Origin: G963667855 sp963667855
GTDB taxonomy: Bacteria > Planctomycetota > Phycisphaerae > UBA1845
Reading direction: 5' to 3'
Assembly (NCBI GenBank): GCA_963667855.2
Contig: CAXXKI010000028.1
Span: 1 to 64,000, forward strand
Length of the DNA: 64,000 nt
Shown: in pieces, positions 35,166 through 43,889 of the stretch
Layout: the number at the start of each line of letters is the position of its first letter
Position numbering within the stretch: the first letter of the stretch is position 1
Position numbers and translations under genes: made by a program
The notes under the pieces: generated by a model
The model's database searches: none
The model's input: only the letters and a program-made list of their open reading frames with translations
Told to the model about the DNA's origin: nothing

Positions 35166-35193
35166 TCAAGTTTAACCTGCTTTTGTCCGATAA
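35166..35193 (+). promoter_or_regulatory. Flagellar sigma28-like promoter upstream of fliM
   Basis: TCAAGTTT (35166-35173), a 12-base spacer and TCCGATAA (35186-35193) match the FliA consensus TAAAGTTT-N11-GCCGATAA at 14 of 16 positions. Transcription would start near 35200, about 55 bases before fliM. The match fits the gene's function. Confidence 0.6.
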
Positions 35194-35254
35194 GATTCCC
35201 GTGTGTATTTAGCACGCTTTTTCGCGCGGTTATAAAAGTGCGGGAGTTGGTCCG

Positions 35255-36316
35255 ATGGCGGACGTTCTTGATCAAAACGAGGTTGATGCTCTTCTGGCGG
35301 CCGTTGGTTCGGGTAGTCCTGAAGAGGTGTCCATTCCCAAGGTGCGCAAAGCGACCTCCAGGCCCTCGGTGGAAGCGCACACCTACGATTTCAAACGTCC
35401 GGAGCGGGTAAGTAAAGATCAAATGCGGGCTTTGGAGAGCTTGCATGAAGGTTTTGCCCGAAATCTTGGTGCGTCCCTTTCCGCTTATCTGCGAACCATT
35501 GTTGAAGTAAGGGTGGCCACCATTGAGCAGCTTACCTACAGCGAATTCATTCATTCACTGCCTAACCCCACCAACTTCAACCTCCTGAGGTGCGAACCTC
35601 TGGAAGGGCAGATGTGTCTGGAAATAAGTCCCCTGATCATTTACCCGATTATCGATCGTCTTCTTGGCGGATCGAACGCGGAAATGTTCATTCCTCAAAG
35701 GCCGCTGACCCTTATCGAGTTGCGGCTTATCAAAAAGATTATTGATCGGGTATTAAAAGAACTGACCGAAGCGTGGTCCACTTTGGTTACGGTTAATTTC
35801 GATTTGAGTGAAACGGAAAGTAACCCGCACCTGGTCCAGATTGTTGCTCCTAATGAAGTTGTCGTTGTCCTTGGTTTCGAACTCAAAATGGGACAACGCG
35901 CAGGTACTATGGGATTGTGCATTCCGTTCAACGTTATCGAGCCGGTAATGAGCAAACTCAGCAGCCAGGGGTGGCTGTCCTATCGGAGGGCCAAGGAAGT
36001 AAATGACCAATCAGATGACATTCTTGAGTGTCTTGATGCCGCTAAGATGGAAGTCCGAACCATTCTTGCTGAAACCGGTATTACGGTCAAGGAACTGATA
36101 AACCTTCAGCCGGGTGATATTATTCAGACGGGAAAACCGGCAAACGAAGAGGTTCTTGTCTGTGTTGAAGGCAAGAATAAATTCGCCGCTCATATAGGAA
36201 AACACAAGCTCAATCGAGCGGTTAAGATAACCCGCCTGATTGAGCCTGGTGACAAACTGTTGCGACCGGCAACCGATGTTACCATCGAAGATGAAAAGAA
36301 AGGGGAACGGGGTTAA
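35255..36316 (+). CDS. fliM: Flagellar motor switch protein FliM
   Basis: 353 residues. FliM forms the middle of the C-ring, binds phospho-CheY through its N-terminus and joins FliG to FliN. The N-terminal LDQNEVDALLAAV is the CheY-binding helix. The middle domain spans about 45-230 (RALESLHEGFARNLGASLS; LIIYPIIDRLLGG). The SpoA/FliN-like C-terminal domain follows (VRTILAETGITVKELINLQPGDII). GGGAG lies 8 bases before the ATG. No other flagellar gene is in the window, so fliM sits apart from the usual fliG-M-N cluster, under its own flagellar-type promoter. Confidence 0.96.
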   Translation: MADVLDQNEVDALLAAVGSGSPEEVSIPKVRKATSRPSVEAHTYDFKRPERVSKDQMRALESLHEGFARNLGASLSAYLRTIVEVRVATIEQLTYSEFIHSLPNPTNFNLLRCEPLEGQMCLEISPLIIYPIIDRLLGGSNAEMFIPQRPLTLIELRLIKKIIDRVLKELTEAWSTLVTVNFDLSETESNPHLVQIVAPNEVVVVLGFELKMGQRAGTMGLCIPFNVIEPVMSKLSSQGWLSYRRAKEVNDQSDDILECLDAAKMEVRTILAETGITVKELINLQPGDIIQTGKPANEEVLVCVEGKNKFAAHIGKHKLNRAVKITRLIEPGDKLLRPATDVTIEDEKKGERG

Positions 36317-36322
36317 TTCCGC

Positions 36323-39300
36323 TTATTCCGGGCCTGCCAGAATCGTTTCCAATGCTTGCCAGTCGCTTAGATCCACGATGTCATTGGTATCATCTATATT
36401 CGCACAAGCGCAATCCTCGTAGACTGTAATATCAGCACCAAAGCAGACGGTGAACAACTGCAGGTCCACAAGGTCATGATCGCCGTCACCGTCCATATCG
36501 CCGAGATTGCCGTGTGCGCACGGAGGGCAATCGTCCACAGTGAGTGTTGCCAGTTGTGAATCCAGGGTGCAGTTCATACTGAGAATTCTTACTCCGTATT
36601 GCCCGGCATCCGTGGAGGTAACTCCGGATACGGTTAAAACGGAACTCTTCGAGCCGGATATGTTGCCGCCGTCACTAAGATACGCTCCGTCTTTGTGCCA
36701 GTAATAATAAAGATCCTGACCTTCCGCTGTTGCATTAGCTGTAAACGTTGCTGCAGAGCCGGTTTCAGCGCAAGTGTCATGTGGTTGTTCTGCCAAGACA
36801 GCTTCCATTGCCACGGTTATTGGATCGGTTTCCACTGTATCGCAGATGTTGGATGCCCGGCATACATAATCACCCTCATCTGCCACTTCGAGTAGGGATA
36901 CTCGAAGGTTGTTCGTATGAACGCCGGATATTCGCGTGTTGTTATCCAGTTGTATGCCGTCTTTAAACCACGCGTATTCAATCGGTTCTGCTCCCGAAAC
37001 ACCGATCTGCATGGACGCGGTCGCTCCGATACACGCTGTTATTGTATTGGGAGGAGTTGTATCAAGGCTAATGCCGCCCACCACGGTGACAGTTGCCGGA
37101 TCGCTTATCGTTTCCAGGCATCCATCGGCGATTTGGCATGAATAGACTGCGCTATCATCAATCTGGGCATTGAAAATATTCAATGTGTTGCTTGTTGCTC
37201 CGGAAACGCGACCGCCGTTTACTAGTTCCGTTCCGTTCTTCAGCCACTGGAATGAGTCCGCGTCGGGAGCGCTGACATTTAATGTTATTGTTTCGGATTG
37301 GCAGTCGGTCCAGTCGACCGGCTGGTCGGTAACCAGCATCACTATTTCACATTCATCCGCTATATCGTTTTCATTACAGTCCTCTTCGCATTCATCCGGG
37401 ATATTGTTTTCATTGCAGTCGTCGCTTGTTCCGCAGCCGGGAATATTGCAATTGGGATTGGAGCAATCGACATCGCATTCATCCGCTATACCGTTTTCGT
37501 TGCAGTCTATGGTTATTCTTGCTACCCAGGTTCGCCAGGATGACCTACGGTATTCGTTTACCGTCCAGAATGTTCCGGGCCTGTCCGGTTCCTCGTCCAC
37601 GCCGGCGTAGTCACCCCAGCGGTCCCCGGTTTCAGGAGAGGTGCTTACCTGCAACGTGACAGGATCCTGGAAAGTCCCCAGAGGATCGTTTAGTCGTCGT
37701 ATTGCCCTCTGAACTGATATATATTGGCTGGATGATGATCGGTTGAAACAGATGATTGCGTTACCGGCGTCATCGGCGTTGATATCCGCCATCCAGTTAT
37801 GCTCGCCCTCGCCGAAGTTGAAAGTTCCGCTTTGTTTCAGCGTCGGGTTCTGTCCGCTGCCGGGCCAGCCGTTTGTTTTTATTTCGTACCAGCGAACCCG
37901 GGCGGTGTTGTTCTGACCAATAGTGTGGACAAGCCAGAGCGATCCGTTTCTGTAAACTCCGTTCTTGATGCGAACATCAATTGTGTCCGCCAGGTTGGTT
38001 GTTCCCAATTGCTCAGCTTTTGGCGGATAGCTGAATGACGGTACGCTGACGTTAACCGTGTGCAGGGTTGGAGTACCGGTGGGATCCGTCACCGCGTGTA
38101 ACCGCAGGGAGCTTGTCGTATTAGTCCTGGCGAAGTACTGGGCCGGGGCGCCTGTTTCGTAGCTCTTGGTGTTACCCAGGGAAACCGGCCCGCTTGCTGT
38201 TTTCAGCCCGGAGATACTCACCGAATCACCGTCCAACACCGGAGCCTTGGGAATAATGAAAATCCAGTTACCACTCGGTGTGTTGAAAAAGTCTGCCGAT
38301 ATGTAGATTGCCTCGTTATCCACGCCCAAATTGGGAAAATCAAGAAAATCACCGTAGCTGCTGACGTTAAAACGGTACTTATGCCACGTGCCGTTGGGAT
38401 TGGAATCATCGGAAACCGCCAGGAGAAGTGCCATGTCACCGTTGTCCGCGTGTTCCGACGCGGCTGCTATAAACCGGTTGGAAAGAGTGTCGTACACGGT
38501 GATCGGATCGAACACGAAACTTGTTGCCCCCACAGATCCCCAGAAACCGCTGCCTCCGGCAATAGCTCTGCTGTAAGTCATGGTACCGTCCTGCTCGAAG
38601 AAGGCTATTTCGCCGTTGGTTACCACGACCAGGTGGTCCGGACCTGCGGCTATGTCCGGATCGGGCGGTGTCCATCCCGTGGCCTGTATACCTAGAAAAC
38701 CGTAATCCGCGCCGCGCAACTTGACCGGCTTGTCTCTCGGCTCGCGCACGAAGTCCGGGTCGAAATAAGGCGGTATTAAAGGGTATACCTTCCGGACGCT
38801 GAGGTCTTGAGCGGCCGGGACCTGGGCGACTTGCTTCGGGGCAGGTGAGGAAAGTGTCTTCGGCGCTATGATGGACACGCCGATACCGCGGTGATCATCC
38901 TGTCCTGTGTTGCCTGCCCAGGCCAGTGCCAGTTGATCCTGCCTGCTCCAGATGCCCTGATTGCCCGAAGCGGCAACGGTCAAGGCCTGACGCCCTTTGT
39001 TAAAGCGGTTTACTCTAAACGATTCGCCCAGCGGTCTGCCGGTGGCGTTAAATTTGCGTGCACGAATCTCGGCCGGAATGGTGCGATGAGAAGGCTTTTG
39101 GATACTGTCTTCCTTGGATTGTTCAGGCTTGTCTACGTTGTAGAAAACGGCGAAATCGCCGTCAGGATGCATAGCCACGGTGGCCCCGCTTTTCCACTCC
39201 GAACCTTCGGCCGCTGTTTGTTGTTGGCTTAGGCTTTTTCCTGTTCCGTCGAAGATACGATAGCTTACCGAGTAACTGGTGTCTTCGCGGGTCATCCAGG

Positions 39301-40171
39301 TGACGGCAAATCGATCGTTGCCATCCGCCCCGATTGACGGCTCAATATGCATTTTCCCATCAGAGGTATTTACTATCCACTCGCCGTTTACCGGTCCTCG
39401 ATCCCGGTCGACTATACGGGCGATTACGTGTTCCGGTACACCGTTTACATTGGTTCTTGCCCAGACGGCTGCAAAGTCGCCGCTGCTTAAAGCCGTAATG
39501 CTGGGGTGGGACTCTCGACCTCCGTTTTTCTCCCCCAGTTCGAACGGCTGCCCTTTAACCGTTCCGGATTCCGTGACCAGGCAGGCCATGGCCGTTTGCC
39601 GCCCGCTTTCGTCGGATTGCCAGGTAACCAGTATTTCGTTGTTCTGGTTAATTGCCAGTGCCGGCTTGGACGGGCAACGACTGTTATCCTGCCTGATTAC
39701 GAGTTCCGCGGTTTTCGGAACCATCCGTCCCGCGGAGTTCGTGTGAAACTGCCTGGCCATAATCGCTCGCTGTGAACCGTTATGGTGGTTGGAATCCCAA
39801 ACTATCCAGCCGTTGTCGTTATTGTCAAAGGCGACAGCCGGGTCGCTCTGCATTCCTTCCACCGTCGTATTTATGTGGAATTCACTGCCGATACGCCGTC
39901 CCAGAGGATCAAGCAGTTGGCCAAAAACGCCGTATGTGCCGAGTTCCTGTCGCCTGCTGCCCCAGACGACCAGGAGATTACCGGAAGAGTCCGCAGCCAT
40001 GGACGGCTCGGTCTGCCGGTTGTAGGTGTAGGTGTTGGCCCTTACTTCTATATGCTTAAAACCCTGCTCTCTGAACTCCGGCGAAAGCGAAGCCTGCTTC
40101 TGAGAACATCCCGTGAAACTCAACCATGTCGTGAGAAACGTAATAAACAGGATATTTTGAGTAATTCTCAC
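36323..40171 (-). CDS. Giant secreted lipoprotein with Ig-like, DCN-repeat and dockerin-like regions
   Basis: 1282 residues. GTG start with AAGGAGG seven bases upstream. Lipobox FTGC at residue 22. The N-terminal 430 residues are repeated beta motifs of the form 'P..A.D..GN..V.W', like a beta-propeller (for example DPAVAFDNNDNGWIVWDS). A second beta-rich domain follows (about 470-830). Next come Asp-Cys-Asn repeats (DCNENGIADECD, DCNENNIPDECEEDCNENDIADECEI) that probably bind calcium, then three Ig-like domains of about 90 residues. The C-terminus has a dockerin-like calcium motif (GDMDGDGDHDLVDLQLF). The adjacent minus-strand gene has the same back half. Probably surface-attached or exported. 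Enzymatic activity is not evident. Confidence 0.8.
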   Translation of the reverse strand: MRITQNILFITFLTTWLSFTGCSQKQASLSPEFREQGFKHIEVRANTYTYNRQTEPSMAADSSGNLLVVWGSRRQELGTYGVFGQLLDPLGRRIGSEFHINTTVEGMQSDPAVAFDNNDNGWIVWDSNHHNGSQRAIMARQFHTNSAGRMVPKTAELVIRQDNSRCPSKPALAINQNNEILVTWQSDESGRQTAMACLVTESGTVKGQPFELGEKNGGRESHPSITALSSGDFAAVWARTNVNGVPEHVIARIVDRDRGPVNGEWIVNTSDGKMHIEPSIGADGNDRFAVTWMTREDTSYSVSYRIFDGTGKSLSQQQTAAEGSEWKSGATVAMHPDGDFAVFYNVDKPEQSKEDSIQKPSHRTIPAEIRARKFNATGRPLGESFRVNRFNKGRQALTVAASGNQGIWSRQDQLALAWAGNTGQDDHRGIGVSIIAPKTLSSPAPKQVAQVPAAQDLSVRKVYPLIPPYFDPDFVREPRDKPVKLRGADYGFLGIQATGWTPPDPDIAAGPDHLVVVTNGEIAFFEQDGTMTYSRAIAGGSGFWGSVGATSFVFDPITVYDTLSNRFIAAASEHADNGDMALLLAVSDDSNPNGTWHKYRFNVSSYGDFLDFPNLGVDNEAIYISADFFNTPSGNWIFIIPKAPVLDGDSVSISGLKTASGPVSLGNTKSYETGAPAQYFARTNTTSSLRLHAVTDPTGTPTLHTVNVSVPSFSYPPKAEQLGTTNLADTIDVRIKNGVYRNGSLWLVHTIGQNNTARVRWYEIKTNGWPGSGQNPTLKQSGTFNFGEGEHNWMADINADDAGNAIICFNRSSSSQYISVQRAIRRLNDPLGTFQDPVTLQVSTSPETGDRWGDYAGVDEEPDRPGTFWTVNEYRRSSWRTWVARITIDCNENGIADECDVDCSNPNCNIPGCGTSDDCNENNIPDECEEDCNENDIADECEIVMLVTDQPVDWTDCQSETITLNVSAPDADSFQWLKNGTELVNGGRVSGATSNTLNIFNAQIDDSAVYSCQIADGCLETISDPATVTVVGGISLDTTPPNTITACIGATASMQIGVSGAEPIEYAWFKDGIQLDNNTRISGVHTNNLRVSLLEVADEGDYVCRASNICDTVETDPITVAMEAVLAEQPHDTCAETGSAATFTANATAEGQDLYYYWHKDGAYLSDGGNISGSKSSVLTVSGVTSTDAGQYGVRILSMNCTLDSQLATLTVDDCPPCAHGNLGDMDGDGDHDLVDLQLFTVCFGADITVYEDCACANIDDTNDIVDLSDWQALETILAGPE
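37345..37500 (-). repeat. Asp-Cys-Asn calcium-binding-type repeats
   Basis: Several 18-36 base units encode DCNxNxIxDEC. They form short tandem direct repeats within the secreted protein gene. The neighbouring paralogue has a similar array at about 41610-41850. Comparable arrays are frequent in planctomycete exported proteins. Confidence 0.7.
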
Positions 40172-40582
40172 GACTTTCCTCCTTCTTTGCGAATTTCCAG
40201 GCGTGGTGATTGGAAAACGCCAATATAAGTATTCCGGTTATAAAACCATTTATTATTAGTTCGTTTATTTCAGACAACTTTCGCGTAATTCGTGCGTACC
40301 AGGTTATCGACGCCCTGGAACGGGAAGTTCGGTATTGCGTTTATCGGGTCTCGATTGGTGAACACAAAAACGTGATCGATTTGCATTCACGCGACTCCCA
40401 GTTCCAGGTAACCGCAAGTATAGCCGAAATGGTGCTCAAGAACTAATAATCTCTTTGATTATCGGTTGTTAATGAAGTGTTTTTGGTACGCGGTTTGGCA
40501 ATTGGTAAGTGATCCTGTTTTAATGAAGATCTTACGCGTTTGGTAATTCGCAAATATATGTCTGAATTGTTTCTGTTGGAGG
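40172..40582. other. Gap between two giant secreted-protein genes
   Basis: A plus-strand frame from 40210 (TTG) to 40446 encodes 78 residues. Its last 57 codons look protein-like (NFRVIRAYQVIDALEREVRY and onward), although the start lacks a strong ribosome site. It may be a small gene or a remnant. No terminator for the downstream-strand gene is apparent. Confidence 0.35.
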
Positions 40583-43279
40583 TTATTCCGGTCCGGAAAG
40601 GATTGACTCCAGGTTTTGCCAGTCTAAAAGGTTAATCAGGTAATCGTCGTCGGATAGGTTGGCGCACGTGCAACCGGGAGTTGTTATCACGTCATTTTCA
40701 AAGCAGGCAGTGAATAGTTGCAGATCGACGAGATCGTAATCGCTGTCGCCATCCATATCTCCGGGGTTCAGGCTGGTGCATATGGGGCAATTGTCAATCG
40801 CCAGGATTGCTGTCGGGCTTTCAAGTGTGCAGTTGGTGGAAAGTGCAACGACTTCGTATGCCCCACCGTCTGAACTGACGACGTTGTTGATGGTTAACGT
40901 GGAAGTGTGGGAACCGGTAATTCTTCCGTCGTCTGCCAGGTAGACCCCGTCTTTGCGCCAGTAATAATCGGGGATATCCTCGGCAAGTGTTGTTACACGA
41001 GCCTTGAATACGGATGTTCCTCCCGATTCCGTGCATCTGTCCAGCGGGATCAGCGCAAACATTGCTTCCAGTTTTAGCTCACAGCTTGACGACTCCTGCG
41101 ATCCGCATTGATTGGATACTATGCAGGAATAATCGCCCGTATCTGCAGCATTTACGTCACGAACAAGCAGGGAATCAGTATCTGCTCCGGTTATTCTTTC
41201 ATTGTTTAAAACCCTTTCTCCGGCTTTGTACCATTCATAAGTGAAAGGGGGGCTGCCCGTTGCGGAGACAGTGAAAAGTCCGCCGTTACCGAGGCAGGCG
41301 GTAAGTGTTGGGACCGGGTTCTCGGTAATGATTGCCGGTTCAGGTATGCTCAGTTCTGCGCCGATACTGAATTTCTTAACGCAGCCCTTGCTCACCTCGC
41401 ATTTATATAAACCAGTATCTGTTGTATCCACATTGCTTACAGTCAGGGTGTCTGCAGTGGTCCCGGAAAGGTGCATGCCATCGTGAAGGATTTCCTGATC
41501 CTTATACCATTGAAAAGTATACGAAGGATCAGACGCTTCTATGGAAAATACCGCAGTTCCGTTTTCACAAACCCTGTCGTCTTCAGGCTGTTGGGCGATT
41601 AAATCTCTACGTTCGCAATCGTCCGGGACGCCGTTCCCGTTGCAGTCGTTGTTAACTAATTGGCAAATATCGGGTATACGATCACCGTTGCAGTCCAGTA
41701 CTATTCCATCCGCCAGATCGCAATCGTCAGGAATTCCGTTCGTATTACAGTCCGTTTCGCATTCGTCGGGAAGGTTGTTCGTGTTGCAGTCCAGACTGGT
41801 GCCGAAGAAAATATCGTCCTGGTCGTCTATCTCGTTGCCGTTACAGTCCCTGGTGCCTATACGTAAAAAGTATACGTCCTGCTCCCCGTTAAAAGTGGCG
41901 GCGTAAGCGAGTGAAACGCCCAGGTTGTCGGATATCATATCGTAATAGTCACCGAGTTTGTTTTGACGGGGATAACCGATATTGGGATTAAAGCTGGGAC
42001 TGACCTGTACGTTGGGTGACCAGGTCAGACCTCCGTCGGCGGAGAAGGAGTAATACAGTTCTGAGGTATAATCGCTTGGATGGTTACGCGTGTCGTTCCA
42101 CACAATATCGATTCTGCCGTTGGGGGCGACAGACATGGTTCCGAACCATTGCCAGTTGCTCGCTTCCTCCGGGTCATCGTTGATTCGGATCGGGCTGCTC
42201 CAGGTTATTCCCCCATCGGTGCTTCGGGAAAACATGATGTCGAGCGGGTCGGAGCCGTACGCCGGCTGGATCGAACACATCAGGTAAACGTTGCCCCTGG
42301 TGGAACTTTCCGAATGATCGGTCGCCACCCACGCCTGTCCTAGTAGTCCTCCGGGATTCGGTCCGGAACCGGGGCGTATCGCCCCGCCAAGATTCACGTT
42401 AGTGACAAAATCGAAAACCGGCGACTGCTGCGCATTCCATGCGTTGCTTGATTTGGCCACGTAAAAACTTTCGCCGCTTACATACAGTTCGCCGTCCGGG
42501 CCTATGCTGGTTGTCCCCCAATGCAGACCTCTGGGTAACGGAAAAGCAGATGGCCTGCTCACGCCACCGTTTGTTGAGCGAGCCATGCCCAGCCCTTCGC
42601 AGCAACTGTATTGGCTGTTCCAGACCATGTAGATGTTTCCGTCGCCGGCTCCTCCGGTTCGATCAATGGACATCCACGCCTTGTCTCCACCCCTGGCGTA
42701 AGTCACTTGGGGCCAGGTTATTCCGCCGTCATAAGATTTGTACAAAAAGCATGCCCACGGTATTTCATTTCTGTCCGGCTGCAGGGCATAGTAGTAGAAA
42801 TTCCCCTCATTATCGCAGTCGAGAACTGGATCGCTTGAAAAAACACCAGGACTTAATACGCCTGGAAATATCCAGTTCTCTCCGCCATCGTGGCTGTATG
42901 CCGCGCCCGCCTGGCGAAAGTTCGAGGATATGCTGTCGAACTGTCGCCAGCCGATAACCATTCTTGCAGGATTTGTCGGATCGACCGCTATGGATGGTTC
43001 GTTGGCGGCGTCACCCGGGATGTTGATCCCGTTGCTGTCCACGTTGACCTGCACCGATACGTAATTACCCTGAACGTAAACCTGTCGCTGGCCGGTGGAA
43101 CCGCGTTTTTTGACTATCGCTCTCGGTTCGGGTTTATCATCGACAACCTCCTTGTGTCCGACGAGAGGCTCTGATTCCTCGGTGGTTTCTGCTGATAATG
43201 TTATCCCCCAAAAACCGATGATGAGGAATACTATAGTCAGAGAAAATAATTTGGTTGTCGGTTCGCTCGGGAAGTTCAT
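40583..43279 (-). CDS. Giant secreted protein with BNR-like propeller, Ig-like and dockerin-like regions
   Basis: 898 residues from the ATG at 43279, which has AAGGAGG 9 bases upstream. Signal peptide LFSLTIVFLIIGFWGITLSA. The first 450 residues hold Asp-box motifs of the sialidase type (YSHDGGENW, KSYDGGITW, STDGGITW, FSADGGLTW), so a six-bladed beta-propeller is likely. DCN repeats (DCNGNEIDDQDD, DCNTNNLPDECETDC) and Ig-like domains follow, then a dockerin-like end (GDMDGDSDYDLVDLQLF) ending ESILSGPE. The open frame extends upstream to 43720, but that extension reads antisense through the tRNA-Arg gene (producing GEIRTHNLRLRRPTLYPIEL) and is spurious. The C-terminal half is paralogous to the previous gene. 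The substrate is unknown. Confidence 0.82.
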   Translation of the reverse strand: MNFPSEPTTKLFSLTIVFLIIGFWGITLSAETTEESEPLVGHKEVVDDKPEPRAIVKKRGSTGQRQVYVQGNYVSVQVNVDSNGINIPGDAANEPSIAVDPTNPARMVIGWRQFDSISSNFRQAGAAYSHDGGENWIFPGVLSPGVFSSDPVLDCDNEGNFYYYALQPDRNEIPWACFLYKSYDGGITWPQVTYARGGDKAWMSIDRTGGAGDGNIYMVWNSQYSCCEGLGMARSTNGGVSRPSAFPLPRGLHWGTTSIGPDGELYVSGESFYVAKSSNAWNAQQSPVFDFVTNVNLGGAIRPGSGPNPGGLLGQAWVATDHSESSTRGNVYLMCSIQPAYGSDPLDIMFSRSTDGGITWSSPIRINDDPEEASNWQWFGTMSVAPNGRIDIVWNDTRNHPSDYTSELYYSFSADGGLTWSPNVQVSPSFNPNIGYPRQNKLGDYYDMISDNLGVSLAYAATFNGEQDVYFLRIGTRDCNGNEIDDQDDIFFGTSLDCNTNNLPDECETDCNTNGIPDDCDLADGIVLDCNGDRIPDICQLVNNDCNGNGVPDDCERRDLIAQQPEDDRVCENGTAVFSIEASDPSYTFQWYKDQEILHDGMHLSGTTADTLTVSNVDTTDTGLYKCEVSKGCVKKFSIGAELSIPEPAIITENPVPTLTACLGNGGLFTVSATGSPPFTYEWYKAGERVLNNERITGADTDSLLVRDVNAADTGDYSCIVSNQCGSQESSSCELKLEAMFALIPLDRCTESGGTSVFKARVTTLAEDIPDYYWRKDGVYLADDGRITGSHTSTLTINNVVSSDGGAYEVVALSTNCTLESPTAILAIDNCPICTSLNPGDMDGDSDYDLVDLQLFTACFENDVITTPGCTCANLSDDDYLINLLDWQNLESILSGPE

Positions 43280-43511
43280 GGATGAGATCCTCCTTGTTGT
43301 CGGAGGGATTCTCCTGCCCTCCCCGTTCGAAGCCCGAATCCTGTTGAACGGACTCTGTCCGATTGGCCCCTGTCTGAAAGTTAGCGATCTGCATCTTTTA
43401 CTGTCAAGAAATTTGAGTTGTCGATTTATGTATGATGGCTGAAAGCACACTTGGTGGTGATCAATGGATGAAGTTGCTTGGGGAGTAATTCCTCTTTGGC
43501 TCCGTCTGGCG

Positions 43512-43539
43512 TTGTCGAAAAATCGTTTTTTCGTATCGT
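43512..43539 (+). promoter_or_regulatory. Possible promoter of tRNA-Arg
   Basis: TTGTCG (43512-43517), 16 bases, TATCGT (43534-43539). This is a modest match, placing the start about 57 bases before the tRNA. A perfect 12-bp palindrome GTGACATGTCAC (43577-43588) lies between it and the tRNA. Confidence 0.3.
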
Positions 43540-43576
43540 AAACGGCGATTATGCTCCTGCTCTTGACGAATCGCTT

Positions 43577-43588
43577 GTGACATGTCAC
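43577..43588. promoter_or_regulatory. Perfect 12-bp palindrome before tRNA-Arg
   Basis: GTGACATGTCAC is its own reverse complement and lies 15 bases before the 5' end of the tRNA. It may be an operator or a processing-related structure. No regulator is identified. Confidence 0.4.
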
Positions 43589-43602
43589 GATTGGACCCAC
43601 TT

Positions 43603-43676
43603 GTCCCCGTAGCTCAATTGGATAGAGCGTCGGCCTCCGAAGCCGAAGGTTGTGGGTTCGAATCTCGCCGGGGACG
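43603..43676 (+). tRNA. tRNA-Arg (anticodon CCG)
   Basis: Canonical cloverleaf: acceptor stem GTCCCCG/CGGGGAC, D-arm GCTC...GAGC, anticodon stem TCGGC/GCCGA with loop CTCCGAA (anticodon CCG, reads CGG), and T-arm GTGGG-TTCGAAT-CTCGC containing two G-U pairs. The discriminator base is G. CCA is not encoded; a long T run follows immediately and may terminate transcription. A minus-strand frame across it is a well-known antisense artefact. Confidence 0.97.
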
Positions 43677-43889
43677 TTTTTTTTTCCTCTTCCTGTTTTT
43701 CCAGGTTTCCTCTCAAGCACAATTACGGTCGGCAGCCTGAGATTTTGTCTGCATTATACATTTGCACTTTCCCCGGCATTTCCTTGCGTCTGAAGATTTC
43801 CGGTGGTAGGTTTCCTGCCGATGCAGGTTATGGATCGGATGATATTTCTTTCGCTCGATATAAGTTTGGGTCTGAGAAGGAGGTTGATA

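Noticed and set aside
40270..40386. Minus-strand MQIDHVFVFT start resembling a VOC-family protein
   Set aside because: The frame stops after 38 codons and the rest does not match the family.
36323..43279. Recent recombination or mobile element joining the two giant genes
   Set aside because: No terminal repeats, target duplications or transposase; the similarity is confined to coding modules.
43280..43720. N-terminal extension of the BNR-like secreted protein
   Set aside because: It reads antisense through the tRNA-Arg gene (GEIRTHNLRLRRPTLYPIEL), a known artefact, and the ATG at 43279 has a strong ribosome site and a signal peptide.
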